The notes under the pieces: model-generated
Told to the model about the DNA's origin: nothing
What the model saw: only the letters and a program-made list of their open reading frames with translations
Database searches by the model: none
Source of the DNA: Kiloniellales bacterium
Lineage (GTDB): Bacteria; Pseudomonadota; Alphaproteobacteria; Kiloniellales; JAKSBE01
Direction of reading: 5' to 3'
DNA length: 21,848 bases
NCBI GenBank assembly: GCA_030067055.1
Contig: JASJAL010000013.1
Span: 1-21,848, forward strand
Position numbers and translations under genes: made by a program
Part shown: piece by piece, positions 7,253 to 14,758 of the stretch
How the letters are laid out: each line of letters begins with the position of its first letter
Numbering within the stretch: position 1 is the stretch's first letter

Positions 7253-9515
7253 GACGGGCCATCCTCTCGGTCGGGTGGATCTCTTCCAGGGCTGCGACGA
7301 CCGCGGCGGTGAAGGCGGGGTCGTTAATATGGTGCGGGCTGCGGATCAAGCGGCGGCTACCGGTTTCCTGGAACCGCCGGGCGAAGGCGTCGAAAAGCGT
7401 GCGATCGGCCTCGGGGTCATGAAATGGCTGGCCCGGCGCGTCCAGTGCCGAGACCCCACCCTCAGGGATCAGGAAGCGGACCGGCCCGGTCAGCTCGTTG
7501 AGGCGCCCGGCGATCCAGTCGCCCATGCGCGCGTTCTCCTCGGCGGTGGTACGCATCAGGGTGACCTGCGGGTTGTGCTCGACGAAGAGCCGGTCCCGGT
7601 AATGCTCCGGCACCGTGTCGCGGGCGCCGAAGTTGACCATGTCGAGCGCGCCGAGCGAGCCGACGTAGGGAATCGGGTTGCGGATGAAGGCGCCGAAGCG
7701 GTCCTCGGTCGCCGGGAAGACCCCGCCCATCATCATGTCGCAGACCTCGGTGGTGGTCAGATCGACCACCGCCGCCAGCATCCCGCTCTCGGCCAGCTTC
7801 TCCATCGAGCGGCCTCCGGTTCCCGTGGCGTGGAACACCAGGCAGTCGTAGCGGTCCTGGAGCTGCGCAGTGATCTGCTGGACGGCCTGGGTGGTGACCC
7901 CGAACATGGTCAGGCCAAGGCCCGGCTTGTCCTCCGCGCCGCGCCCTTCGGCCGCCGGCCGGCCGGCGTCCTTGACCATGCCGGCCAGGGCGTTGGCGCC
8001 GTTCGTCAGGACCCGCTTGGAAATCCGGTTCAGGCCCTGAACGTCGGTCACGGAGTACATCATCATGATGTCGGTCGGCCCGATGTACTGGCCGACCTCG
8101 CCAGAGGCGACCGTGGAGATCATCACCTTAGGAATCCCAACCGGCAGGCTGCGCATCGCCGGCGTGGCCAGCGCGGTGCCGCCGGAGCCACCGGCCGAGA
8201 TGATCCCGGCGATCCCGCGCTGGCGCCGGATCCAGTTCTCGAAGGCCTCGGACATGGCGCGCACGGCGGCGCCCCGGTCGTCGGTGAAGATCGCCGAGGC
8301 CCCACCCCGGTGATAGGCGGCGACCATGTGCGGCGGCACGTCGGCCGGCGACGGCTTGCCCGAGGTCGAGAGGTCAACGCTGCGGACCCGCAAGCCCTGG
8401 GCGACGAGCCGGTCGCGCAGATAGCGAAGTTCCGCGCCCTTGGTATCGAAAGTGCCCGCGACGAGGACCTCCTCGCCGCCCAGGGCGTCCAGCGGAGTCA
8501 GCGGCTCGGTGAAAAGCGGCTCCGGCTTGGTATCGAAGGGACGCAGCGGCTCCGCCTCGGCGGCCGGCCGCGGCGCCGCTTCCTGCGGGCCTTCCCCGCG
8601 GGTCCAGGCCGCACTCGACCAGCGGGTCGGCGGCACGTAGACCAGACTCGAGGGCGCGACGGCCGCTGCCTCCGCGCCTTCCTCTTGCTCGGGTGCCGGC
8701 TCGGGTTCTGGCTCCGGCAGAGTGGCCACCGGCGGCGCCGGCTCGGCCGGCAATTCCAGGTCCTCGGGCGACAGGTCCTCGTGGGAATGCCGGCCGACAC
8801 CCAGCAGGCGTTCCTGGAGGGTCCGGTCGGCGGCCAACTGGCGCGCCGGGAGCACCCGGCCGATCCGGCCGTTGACCATGATCGCGACGTCTTCCGAAAT
8901 CGCGGTGGCGACTGCGATGTTCTGCTCGATCAGCAGGATCGCCACGTCGCGCTCGGCGGCGAGTTCGGCCAACAGCGCCTCGACCTGGTCGACAACGACC
9001 GGGGCCAGGCCCTCGGTCGGCTCGTCGAGGATCAGCAGGCGCGGGTCCTGCAGCAGGGCGCGGGAAATCGCCAGCATTTGCTGCTCGCCGCCGGAGAGCT
9101 GCCCGGCGCCATTGCGGCGGCGCTCGTAGAGCCGCGGGAAGGTTTCGTAGATCCGATCCACGGTCCAGGTCCCGCCGCCGGTCTCGGCGATCCGGAAGTG
9201 CTCCTCGACCGTCAGCGACGGCCAGAGCCGCCGGCCCTGGGGCGTGTAGCCAATGCCCTTGCCGGCGATTCGGTAAGGTGCGAGGCCGGTGATCTCCTCA
9301 CCGTGGAAGCGGATCGAGCCGCGCTGCGGCCGCAGCAGCCCGGTGATCGCGTTGCAAAGGGTCGTCTTGCCCATGCCGTTGCGCCCGACCACCGCGTGCA
9401 CACCCTGCTCCAGGGTCAGGTCGACGCCCTGCAGGGCATGTGACTGGCCGTAATAGACGTGCAGGTCGCGGACCTGCAGCACCGCAGACGTGGCGGAGCG
9501 TGGGCGGTCAACCAT
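7239..9515 (-). CDS. LivF-type ABC ATPase fused to Tm-1-like (UPF0261) domain
   Basis: A 758-residue fusion. Residues 10-240 are a LivF-like ATPase: Walker A GRNGMGKT (44-51), [17 protein letters not shown], signature LSGGEQQ (140-146), Walker B LLILDEP (160-166), and IEQN in place of a histidine switch, as usual in LivF. A linker of about 100 residues (243-346) rich in Pro, Ala and Glu follows. Residues 347-750 are a complete Tm-1-like domain: [30 protein letters not shown] (440-452), [24 protein letters not shown] (561-574). ATG 9515 has AGGAG 6 bases upstream and lies 8 bases inside the LivG-like gene. It should energise import while carrying a nucleotide-binding domain of unknown activity. 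The frame is continuous with motifs intact on both sides, so the fusion looks real. Confidence 0.93.
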   Translation of the reverse strand: MVDRPRSATSAVLQVRDLHVYYGQSHALQGVDLTLEQGVHAVVGRNGMGKTTLCNAITGLLRPQRGSIRFHGEEITGLAPYRIAGKGIGYTPQGRRLWPSLTVEEHFRIAETGGGTWTVDRIYETFPRLYERRRNGAGQLSGGEQQMLAISRALLQDPRLLILDEPTEGLAPVVVDQVEALLAELAAERDVAILLIEQNIAVATAISEDVAIMVNGRIGRVLPARQLAADRTLQERLLGVGRHSHEDLSPEDLELPAEPAPPVATLPEPEPEPAPEQEEGAEAAAVAPSSLVYVPPTRWSSAAWTRGEGPQEAAPRPAAEAEPLRPFDTKPEPLFTEPLTPLDALGGEEVLVAGTFDTKGAELRYLRDRLVAQGLRVRSVDLSTSGKPSPADVPPHMVAAYHRGGASAIFTDDRGAAVRAMSEAFENWIRRQRGIAGIISAGGSGGTALATPAMRSLPVGIPKVMISTVASGEVGQYIGPTDIMMMYSVTDVQGLNRISKRVLTNGANALAGMVKDAGRPAAEGRGAEDKPGLGLTMFGVTTQAVQQITAQLQDRYDCLVFHATGTGGRSMEKLAESGMLAAVVDLTTTEVCDMMMGGVFPATEDRFGAFIRNPIPYVGSLGALDMVNFGARDTVPEHYRDRLFVEHNPQVTLMRTTAEENARMGDWIAGRLNELTGPVRFLIPEGGVSALDAPGQPFHDPEADRTLFDAFARRFQETGSRRLIRSPHHINDPAFTAAVVAALEEIHPTERMARHAAF

Positions 9516-10305
9516 GGGCCCGCTCCTGCCCCTCGCCCAAGTAAAGCTCCTGGACCTCGGGGTCGTTCTCGATCTCCTCGGGTGTGCCTTCTTTGAAGAT
9601 GCGCCCGTTGTGCAGCATCGTCACGCGCTCGGCGACCCGCAGCGCGACGTCCATGTCGTGCTCGATGATGATGTACCCAATGTGCTCGGGCAGGGCCTGG
9701 AGGATCTCGATCAGCTCGGCACGCTCCGCCGGCGACAGTCCCGCCGCGGGCTCGTCGAGAAGGATCAGGCGCGGTGCCCCGGCTAGCGCCAGGGCGATCT
9801 CCAGTTGGCGCTGTTGGCCGTGGCTCAGGGTCGCGACCTGCAGGTCCCGCGCCTCGTCGAGGTGCACCGCCTCCAGCAGGGTCTCGGCCAGCTGCATCGC
9901 ACTGTCGCTGGGCGTCGGTCGGCGCAATGAGAAGCGCCGGCGGCCCACCCCGCGGCAGGCCAGGTAGATGTTCTCGATCACGCTGAGCCCGTCGAAGAGC
10001 AGCGAAATCTGATAGGTCCGGCGCAGGCCGCGACGGATCCGCTCGTGAACCGGCAGATCCGTCACGTCCTCGCCAAAGAGACGCACGCGACCGGTGGTCG
10101 GCGGGAAGTCCCCAGTGATCGCGTTGAACAGCGTGGTCTTGCCCGCGCCGTTCGAGCCCAGAACCGCGCGCCGCTCTCCCGCCTCGACGGTGAGGTTGAT
10201 GTCCGCGAGGGCCACCAGCGCGCCGAAGTGGCGGCTGACAGCCTCCAGCTCCAGCGCGAAGCGGCCGGTGCCTTGTAGACGGGAAAGGGCGTCGGTTCTG
10301 GGCAC
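9508..10305 (-). CDS. LivG-like ABC transporter ATP-binding protein
   Basis: A 265-residue ATPase with Walker A GSNGAGKT (50-57), Q-loop region [15 protein letters not shown], signature [10 protein letters not shown] (160-169), Walker B ILLDEP with following AAGLSP, and H-loop EHD (215-217). The FGAL.AL..INL start and [11 protein letters not shown] ending are those of LivG. The signature reads LSHGQQ rather than LSGGQQ, a known tolerated variant in this group. Translation begins at GTG 10305; no other start lies before the first conserved strand, and the upstream Shine-Dalgarno match is weak. It follows the binding-protein gene by 21 bases and overlaps the LivF fusion by 8, so it would pair with that ATPase on the cytoplasmic side of the importer. 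Confidence 0.94.
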   Translation of the reverse strand: MPRTDALSRLQGTGRFALELEAVSRHFGALVALADINLTVEAGERRAVLGSNGAGKTTLFNAITGDFPPTTGRVRLFGEDVTDLPVHERIRRGLRRTYQISLLFDGLSVIENIYLACRGVGRRRFSLRRPTPSDSAMQLAETLLEAVHLDEARDLQVATLSHGQQRQLEIALALAGAPRLILLDEPAAGLSPAERAELIEILQALPEHIGYIIIEHDMDVALRVAERVTMLHNGRIFKEGTPEEIENDPEVQELYLGEGQERAHG

Positions 10306-10326
10306 GGTGTCGAACCTAAAGCGACA

Positions 10327-11574
10327 TTAGCTGCAGGTCGGGTTTTCGCGGCCGACCTGGCCGTACTTTAGGAATTCGTCATAGGACAGGCCCAAGGTCT
10401 GCGTGACCTGCGGTATGACCTTGATGGTCTTGTTGAGCAGATTACCGTCCGGCCCTTCCGTAACCTCGGTCAGGAAGATGTCGGCAATCGCCTGGCGCCG
10501 CTCGTCGAGGCTGACCTTGCCGGTCGGCGTGTCGAAGGAGAGCTTCGAGAGCGCCGCCCGATACTTCTTACCGCCGTCCGACAGATCGCCGCCGACCTCA
10601 TCCAGGGCCAGAAGCGCGGCCTTGGTGTTGATGTAGTAGGCGTGAGCGAAGAGCGAGGGCGACGGGAAGCCATCCGGGAACTGCTTCTTGTAAGCTGCGA
10701 CGAAGGCCTTCCAGCCGTCGTTGTCCCAGGTGTCCGAAATCGGACCGCCCGAAGGCGTGCCGATCACGAAACTGCGGGTCCGACCCTTGGAGCCGAGCAC
10801 ACTTTGGTCGACCGTGATCGAGCCGCCGACCAGCGGCAACTCGCCACCGGCCTGCTCGTACTGGGTCAGGAAGTTGACCGCGTCCGCGCCGCCGAGCGCA
10901 ACAAAGATGGCATCGACATCATCCGGCAGGGCCGCGATGACAGACGAGTAGTCCTTGTTGCCGATCGGGACCCAGAAGCGGGCGTCGACGGGCGCCTTGC
11001 CGCCAAGCCGGCAGAAGGGCTCGAGGAAGCCGAAGACCTGGGTGTATGGGAAGGAGTAATCCTCGGCCAGGACCGCGATGCTGCGGTAGCCCTTTTCCTT
11101 GTAGACGTATTCGCCGAGACCGGCCATCCACTGGGCGCCCTCCGTGCTGAAGCGGAAAAAGTTCTCCGCCGGGTTGCGCAGCGTGGTGTCCTGGGCCGCC
11201 GAGGAACCGTTCAGGAAGGTCACGTTCGGCTGGGTCTTGGCGTAGTCCTTGACCGCCAGGCCCTCTGAGCCGGAAAGCGGGCCGACCAAGACCTGGACTC
11301 CGTCCTGCTCGACCAGCTTGCGGGTCGCGCGGATGGCGCTGTCCGGTGAGGCATCGGAGGAGCCGGTGATCAGCTCGATCTTCTTGCCGCCGGAGCTGTA
11401 GCCGAACTCTTCCAGCGCCAGCTTGACGCCGCGCATGCTGTCCTCGCCGAGCACGGTGAACGCGCCCTCGAGGGTCGCCAGGGCCCCCATCTTGACCGTG
11501 TCCTCCGCCACGGCGGGGCTGGCCAGCGCCAACACGACCGCCGCCGTGATCGTCTTGCGTCCTATTCGGAGCAT
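10327..11574 (-). CDS. Periplasmic substrate-binding protein of LIV/HAAT ABC transporter
   Basis: A 415-residue type I periplasmic binding protein. ATG 11574 is preferred over GTG 11580 because GGGAGG lies 5 bases before the ATG but directly abuts the GTG. Residues 1-23 are a classical signal peptide (basic MLRIGRK, hydrophobic core, cleavage after AVA). The mature part has the Leu/Ile/Val-binding fold: VKMGALATLEGAFTVLGEDS, GVKLALEEFG, ITGSSDASPDSAIRATRKLV, VLVGPLSGSEG, VAVLAEDYS-type strand and hinge segments. Unlike E. coli livKHMGF, the gene lies after both permeases. Ligand cannot be read from sequence; relatives bind amino acids, amides, urea and aromatic acids. Confidence 0.93.
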   Translation of the reverse strand: MLRIGRKTITAAVVLALASPAVAEDTVKMGALATLEGAFTVLGEDSMRGVKLALEEFGYSSGGKKIELITGSSDASPDSAIRATRKLVEQDGVQVLVGPLSGSEGLAVKDYAKTQPNVTFLNGSSAAQDTTLRNPAENFFRFSTEGAQWMAGLGEYVYKEKGYRSIAVLAEDYSFPYTQVFGFLEPFCRLGGKAPVDARFWVPIGNKDYSSVIAALPDDVDAIFVALGGADAVNFLTQYEQAGGELPLVGGSITVDQSVLGSKGRTRSFVIGTPSGGPISDTWDNDGWKAFVAAYKKQFPDGFPSPSLFAHAYYINTKAALLALDEVGGDLSDGGKKYRAALSKLSFDTPTGKVSLDERRQAIADIFLTEVTEGPDGNLLNKTIKVIPQVTQTLGLSYDEFLKYGQVGRENPTCS

Positions 11575-11579
11575 CTTCA

Positions 11580-11585
11580 CCTCCC
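11580..11585 (-). promoter_or_regulatory. Ribosome binding site GGGAGG deciding the binding-protein start
   Basis: Read on the minus strand, GGGAGG lies 5 bases before ATG 11574 and overlaps the alternative GTG at 11580, which it therefore cannot serve. Confidence 0.7.
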
Positions 11586-11589
11586 TGTT

Positions 11590-12660
11590 TCAGGTTTGTT
11601 CGAGCGATCCGGCGGGATGCCGGCCGTCCCGTTCATCGTAGCCCGCGCCAAGTTGCGCGCGTCTGCCGAGCCGGATCCGCGTGCGGAGCCGGCCCCAAAG
11701 TCCCAAGAGGCCATCGGGCGAGAACAGCACAATCAGCAGGAATGCGGTGCCGATGACCGTGTTGAAGCGTTCCCGGTCGATCAGGTCGATCGCGAAGTTC
11801 TGCAGCAGCACGAAGGCGAGCGCGCCCAGGAAGGGGCCGATCGGATGGCGCAAGCCACCAATCACCGCGATCACCAGGATATCGATGACGACATCGACCC
11901 CGACCGACCCGGGCGAGATCCGTCCGTTGAACCAGACCAGCAGGACGCCCGCCGTGCCTGCGATCAGCCCGGACAGGAAGTAGGCGAAGATCCTGTGCAG
12001 GGTGACGTCGTAGCCGATCGCCCGCATCCGTCGCGGGTTGTCACGGATCGCCTGCAGGCTCAGCCCGAAGGTCGAGCGCGATCCGTAGACCACGGCCCAG
12101 AGGAAGCCGCCCGCGACCGCCAGCGACAGATAGTAGAAGGGCAGCGGGTCGCGCCAGTCGACGCCGAAGAGCACCGGCGGCGCGACTCCGGCGAAGCCGG
12201 TGAAGCCGTTGAAGATGACGTAGTTCTGGCGGACGAAGTAGAAGAAGGCGACGGCGATCGCCAGGGTGATCATGATGGTGTAGATGCCCTCGGTCCGCAC
12301 CGAGATCGCGCCGATGAAGGTGCTCAGCAACGCGGCGGCCAGCACAGCGGTCGGCACCGTCAGCCACCAGGGCCAGCCCAGGCCCATCACCTCAACGCTG
12401 TTGTCGCCGAGGATCGCCATCAGGTAGCCGGCGAAGCCGGCCACCGTCATCTGCGCCAGACTGACCATGCCGCCGTAGCCGGCCAGCATCATCAGAGACA
12501 GGGAGATGGTCCCCAGGATCAGCGAATAGGCACCGATCTGGAAGACGAAGAAGTCCGAGGCGAAGCTCGGATAGACCAGCAGCAGGACGAGGGCCGCGAT
12601 CGCAGCCGGATGGCGCTCCACGAAGGTGCCGCTGCCGGAAAAGAGGCGCCGCGTCGCCAT
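11590..12660 (-). CDS. LivM-like ABC transporter permease
   Basis: A 356-residue integral membrane protein with about eight to nine hydrophobic helices. Family landmarks are the glycine-rich stretch LAGYGGMVSLAQMTVAGFAGY (about 59-79), FNGFTGFAGV, the cytoplasmic loop SLQAIRDNPRRMRAIGYDV (EAA-like coupling loop), VIAVIGGLRHPIGPFLGA, and a basic C-terminal tail. All are typical of LivM/BPD_transp_2 permeases. It starts at ATG 12660, three bases after the LivH-like gene, and ends 15 bases before the binding-protein start. It would form the translocation channel together with the LivH-like protein. Confidence 0.94.
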   Translation of the reverse strand: MATRRLFSGSGTFVERHPAAIAALVLLLVYPSFASDFFVFQIGAYSLILGTISLSLMMLAGYGGMVSLAQMTVAGFAGYLMAILGDNSVEVMGLGWPWWLTVPTAVLAAALLSTFIGAISVRTEGIYTIMITLAIAVAFFYFVRQNYVIFNGFTGFAGVAPPVLFGVDWRDPLPFYYLSLAVAGGFLWAVVYGSRSTFGLSLQAIRDNPRRMRAIGYDVTLHRIFAYFLSGLIAGTAGVLLVWFNGRISPGSVGVDVVIDILVIAVIGGLRHPIGPFLGALAFVLLQNFAIDLIDRERFNTVIGTAFLLIVLFSPDGLLGLWGRLRTRIRLGRRAQLGAGYDERDGRHPAGSLEQT

Positions 12661-12663
12661 GGC

Positions 12664-13674
12664 CTAACGGGTCCCCATGATGCCCTGCGGGCGCACCGCC
12701 AGGACCACGACCAGGATCAGGAAGGTCAGCACCACCCCGTAGGTCGGGAAGTAGGCCAGGCCGAACTGCTCCGCGAGGCCGATCAGCAACGCCCCGATAG
12801 CGGCGCCGGGAACCGACCCGAGGCCGCCGACGATGACCACGATTAGGGAAGCCAGCAGGTAGCGGACGTCCTCGCCCGGTGCAATCGACAGCGCGGTCCC
12901 CCCGACCACACCGGCGAAGCCGGCGAGCCCGGCACCGATCGCGAAGACCAGAGCGAAGAGCAGCTGAACGTTGATACCGCTGGCCGAGAGCATCTGCCGG
13001 TCGTTGACCCCGGCGCGGATCATCATCCCGACCCGGGTCCGGTTCAGGAACAGCCACAGCCCGAGCCCGACGGCGACGGCAACCGCGAGCACGGTCAGCC
13101 GGTAGATCGGGTACTTGATGAAAACCGGATCGCCCGAGGCCTTGACCACCGAGACCACCGGCAGGGTCGCCGCCCCGAATAGCCACTCCGGCGGCGCGAA
13201 CTGGTAGGTGGTGCCGGTCCAGACCGCCAGCATCAGGTCCGCGGCAATGATCGAGATCGCCAAGGTCACCAGGGTCTGACGCAGGTCGTCACCCTCCATG
13301 CGGCGGAAGATCAGCACCTGCATCAAGACCCCGCTGGCGGCGATTGCGAGGAAGGCGACGGCCAAGCCCAGAAACCAGCTGCCGCTGGCCTCGGCGACCT
13401 CATAGCCGATGTAGCCGCCCAGAAGGTAGAGTGAGCCGTGCGCCAGGTTGACGTTGCGCATTAGCCCGAAGACCAGGGTGAAACCGCTGGCGACCAGGAA
13501 GTAGAGGCCGCCCAGGGTGATGCCGTTCAGCAGGGTGTTCACGAAGGTCTTCTTGCGGCCCAGACCGGAGATCAGCCAGTCGGGCCAGACCGCGAAGATC
13601 ATCCAGAGGAAGACCGCAGCGGCGAGCAGGATCACGATCGCCCAGAAGGTGTGGCGCTCGACGAACTGCCTCAT
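12664..13674 (-). CDS. LivH-like ABC transporter permease, first gene of the operon
   Basis: A 336-residue membrane protein. A longer frame from TTG 13707 exists, but ATG 13674 has GGAGG 8 bases upstream and is preferred. LivH landmarks: FVNTLLNGITLGGLYFLVAS, FGLMRNVNLAHGSLYLLGGYIGY, TRVGMMIRAGVNDRQMLSASGINV (coupling loop) and GGLGSVPGAAIGALLIGLAEQ. It has an additional N-terminal membrane segment (AIVILLAAAVFLWMIFAVW) before the core. As the first gene after a 385-base intergenic stretch, it should lie nearest the operon promoter. Confidence 0.94.
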   Translation of the reverse strand: MRQFVERHTFWAIVILLAAAVFLWMIFAVWPDWLISGLGRKKTFVNTLLNGITLGGLYFLVASGFTLVFGLMRNVNLAHGSLYLLGGYIGYEVAEASGSWFLGLAVAFLAIAASGVLMQVLIFRRMEGDDLRQTLVTLAISIIAADLMLAVWTGTTYQFAPPEWLFGAATLPVVSVVKASGDPVFIKYPIYRLTVLAVAVAVGLGLWLFLNRTRVGMMIRAGVNDRQMLSASGINVQLLFALVFAIGAGLAGFAGVVGGTALSIAPGEDVRYLLASLIVVIVGGLGSVPGAAIGALLIGLAEQFGLAYFPTYGVVLTFLILVVVLAVRPQGIMGTR

Positions 13675-13682
13675 ACGTGCCG

Positions 13683-13687
13683 CCTCC
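13683..13687 (-). promoter_or_regulatory. Ribosome binding site GGAGG for the LivH-like gene
   Basis: On the minus strand GGAGG lies 8 bases before ATG 13674. It is inside the longer frame from TTG 13707, which has no comparable site, and so supports the shorter protein. Confidence 0.7.
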
Positions 13688-13965
13688 GCGGACAGGCGGG
13701 CGGGCAACCATCCGGCTCGGCCGGGTTGGGCGGCATGGCGTCTTTCCTCCCTCGGACGCCGCCATCTGCGCAGCGGGCGTCACTCTTGGTCGTTGGCGCA
13801 AGCGGCCGCAAGACCGCGGTTTCAGCGCTCCGGCCTTGTCGCGGCCGTTTTCAAAAGCCTGTCCCGACATGGGTTTCGGTGCAACTGCTTCGCATTTCCT
13901 ATTCGGGTAATTTTGGGTAAAATACGACAAACGATTGCGAATCACCTGATGGCGGGTGCACATCC

Positions 13966-13979
13966 AAGGCCTGGGCCTT
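13966..13979. repeat. Inverted repeat AAGGCC-TG-GGCCTT
   Basis: Six-base perfect arms separated by two bases lie in the divergent intergenic region, between the AT-rich stretch and the start of the rightward gene. The short spacer and lack of a following T-run make a terminator unlikely; an operator for the adjacent Fis-type HTH regulator is possible but untested. Confidence 0.4.
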
Positions 13980-14059
13980 TGCGGCGTTGATCGAGTGAAC
14001 GGAGAACGGCCTCGCTTTTCTTCGGGCGTTTGAGTCGATCTGTGCAAGACTCCACGGCC

Positions 14060-14743
14060 ATGGTTGACCGCTTGAGCTGGCGCATCGCGTTAAGATCCGG
14101 GATTGCCGGGCCGAGCCCGGTCATCCCGGAAGCGATTGTCACCCTCGCGCCGGGATTCCGCCACGAGAGCATGCCGAGCGAAGTCGGACTACTCTTGCCG
14201 AATACCGAGGGGCCGAAGCGGCTGATCGATGCGATCGCGGGCGATCCCACACTCTGTCGAGAGGCGATGCTCGGGCTCTTCCTGGCCAGCCCGTTCCTGA
14301 ACCTGCCGCTGGAAGGCGAGCGCCTGACCCGAGCCGGGGTGCGATGGATCACCAACCTGCCGAGCGTCGAGCAGCAGGATCAGGAGTTTTCCCAGCAGCT
14401 GGCCGACGTCGGGCTGGATCGCGGTCGCGAGTTGGCCTGCCTGGCGGAGCTTCGCAGCCAAGGCTTCCGGATTGCGGCGGTCGTCGCGGACGCACCCGGC
14501 GCGGCAGCAGCAGCCGCGGTCGAGCCAGAGGCGCTGATCATCCTGCCCAGGGTCGCTGACTTCGCGGCCGGCTTTCCCTCGCTGAGGCAGCGTGGCGCGG
14601 CGGCTCAGGCGGTCGCCGAGGCCGCGGCGGGCGCGGGCTGGTCGGGCCTCCTCCTCGGCCTGGCCGAGGGCAGCGATGCCGAACATGAGGCGCTATGGCC
14701 GGACCGACTGGACGGCTTGGTCTGCCGGCCGCGTCCAGCTTGA
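14060..14743 (+). CDS. Degenerate PF09370-like TIM-barrel protein
   Basis: A 227-residue protein from ATG 14060; TTG 14030 would add ten residues, and neither has a good ribosome binding site, so the start is uncertain. By eye it aligns with the TIM-barrel protein at 6419-7252: GVRWITNLPSVEQQDQEFSQ and LADVGLDRGRELACLAELRS match [20 protein letters not shown] and [18 protein letters not shown] in order. ASPFLNLPLEGE matches [14 protein letters not shown]. The [12 protein letters not shown] and GASSMERLP motifs are missing or unrecognisable, and the N-terminal GGGAGTG strand is absent, so it is probably non-catalytic. It is convergent with the TIM-barrel regulator (15 bases between stops) and divergent from the operon. 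A ligand-binding or modulating role is inference. Confidence 0.7.
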   Translation: MVDRLSWRIALRSGIAGPSPVIPEAIVTLAPGFRHESMPSEVGLLLPNTEGPKRLIDAIAGDPTLCREAMLGLFLASPFLNLPLEGERLTRAGVRWITNLPSVEQQDQEFSQQLADVGLDRGRELACLAELRSQGFRIAAVVADAPGAAAAAAVEPEALIILPRVADFAAGFPSLRQRGAAAQAVAEAAAGAGWSGLLLGLAEGSDAEHEALWPDRLDGLVCRPRPA

Positions 14744-14758
14744 GCAGCGCCGGCGCCG

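Larger units (their letters stand above)
13675..14059. promoter_or_regulatory. Divergent intergenic region, probable operon control region
   Basis: This 385-base gap separates the operon (leftward) from the degenerate TIM-barrel gene (rightward) and contains no convincing gene. Most of it is GC-rich, but about 13890-13935 is clearly AT-rich and contains two GGGTAA units 10 bases apart and a TAAAAT hexamer on the plus strand. I could not find a well-spaced -35/-10 pair on either strand, nor a sigma-54 -24/-12 element. Promoters for both directions are expected here from gene arrangement; exact elements are unresolved. Confidence 0.5.

Noticed and set aside
4518..7312. Very long plus-strand open frames (598 and 912 residues) opposite flotillin and the TIM-barrel gene
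   Set aside because: They mirror the periodic, GC-rich coding sequence of the minus strand; the translations are low-complexity Ser/Arg or Asp/Leu/Gly runs without family motifs, while the minus-strand products are clear.
7191..9443. Plus-strand 750-residue open frame opposite the ABC-Tm-1 fusion
   Set aside because: Antisense shadow of a gene with intact Walker and signature motifs; no recognisable domain in the translation.
14189..14686. Minus-strand 165-residue frame opposite the degenerate TIM-barrel gene
   Set aside because: Its translation has no family likeness, whereas the plus-strand product aligns with PF09370 in order over more than 100 residues.
14744..14758. GCGCCGGCGC palindrome around the convergent stops as a bidirectional terminator
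   Set aside because: A perfect palindrome with no loop and no T-run on either side; not a convincing intrinsic terminator.
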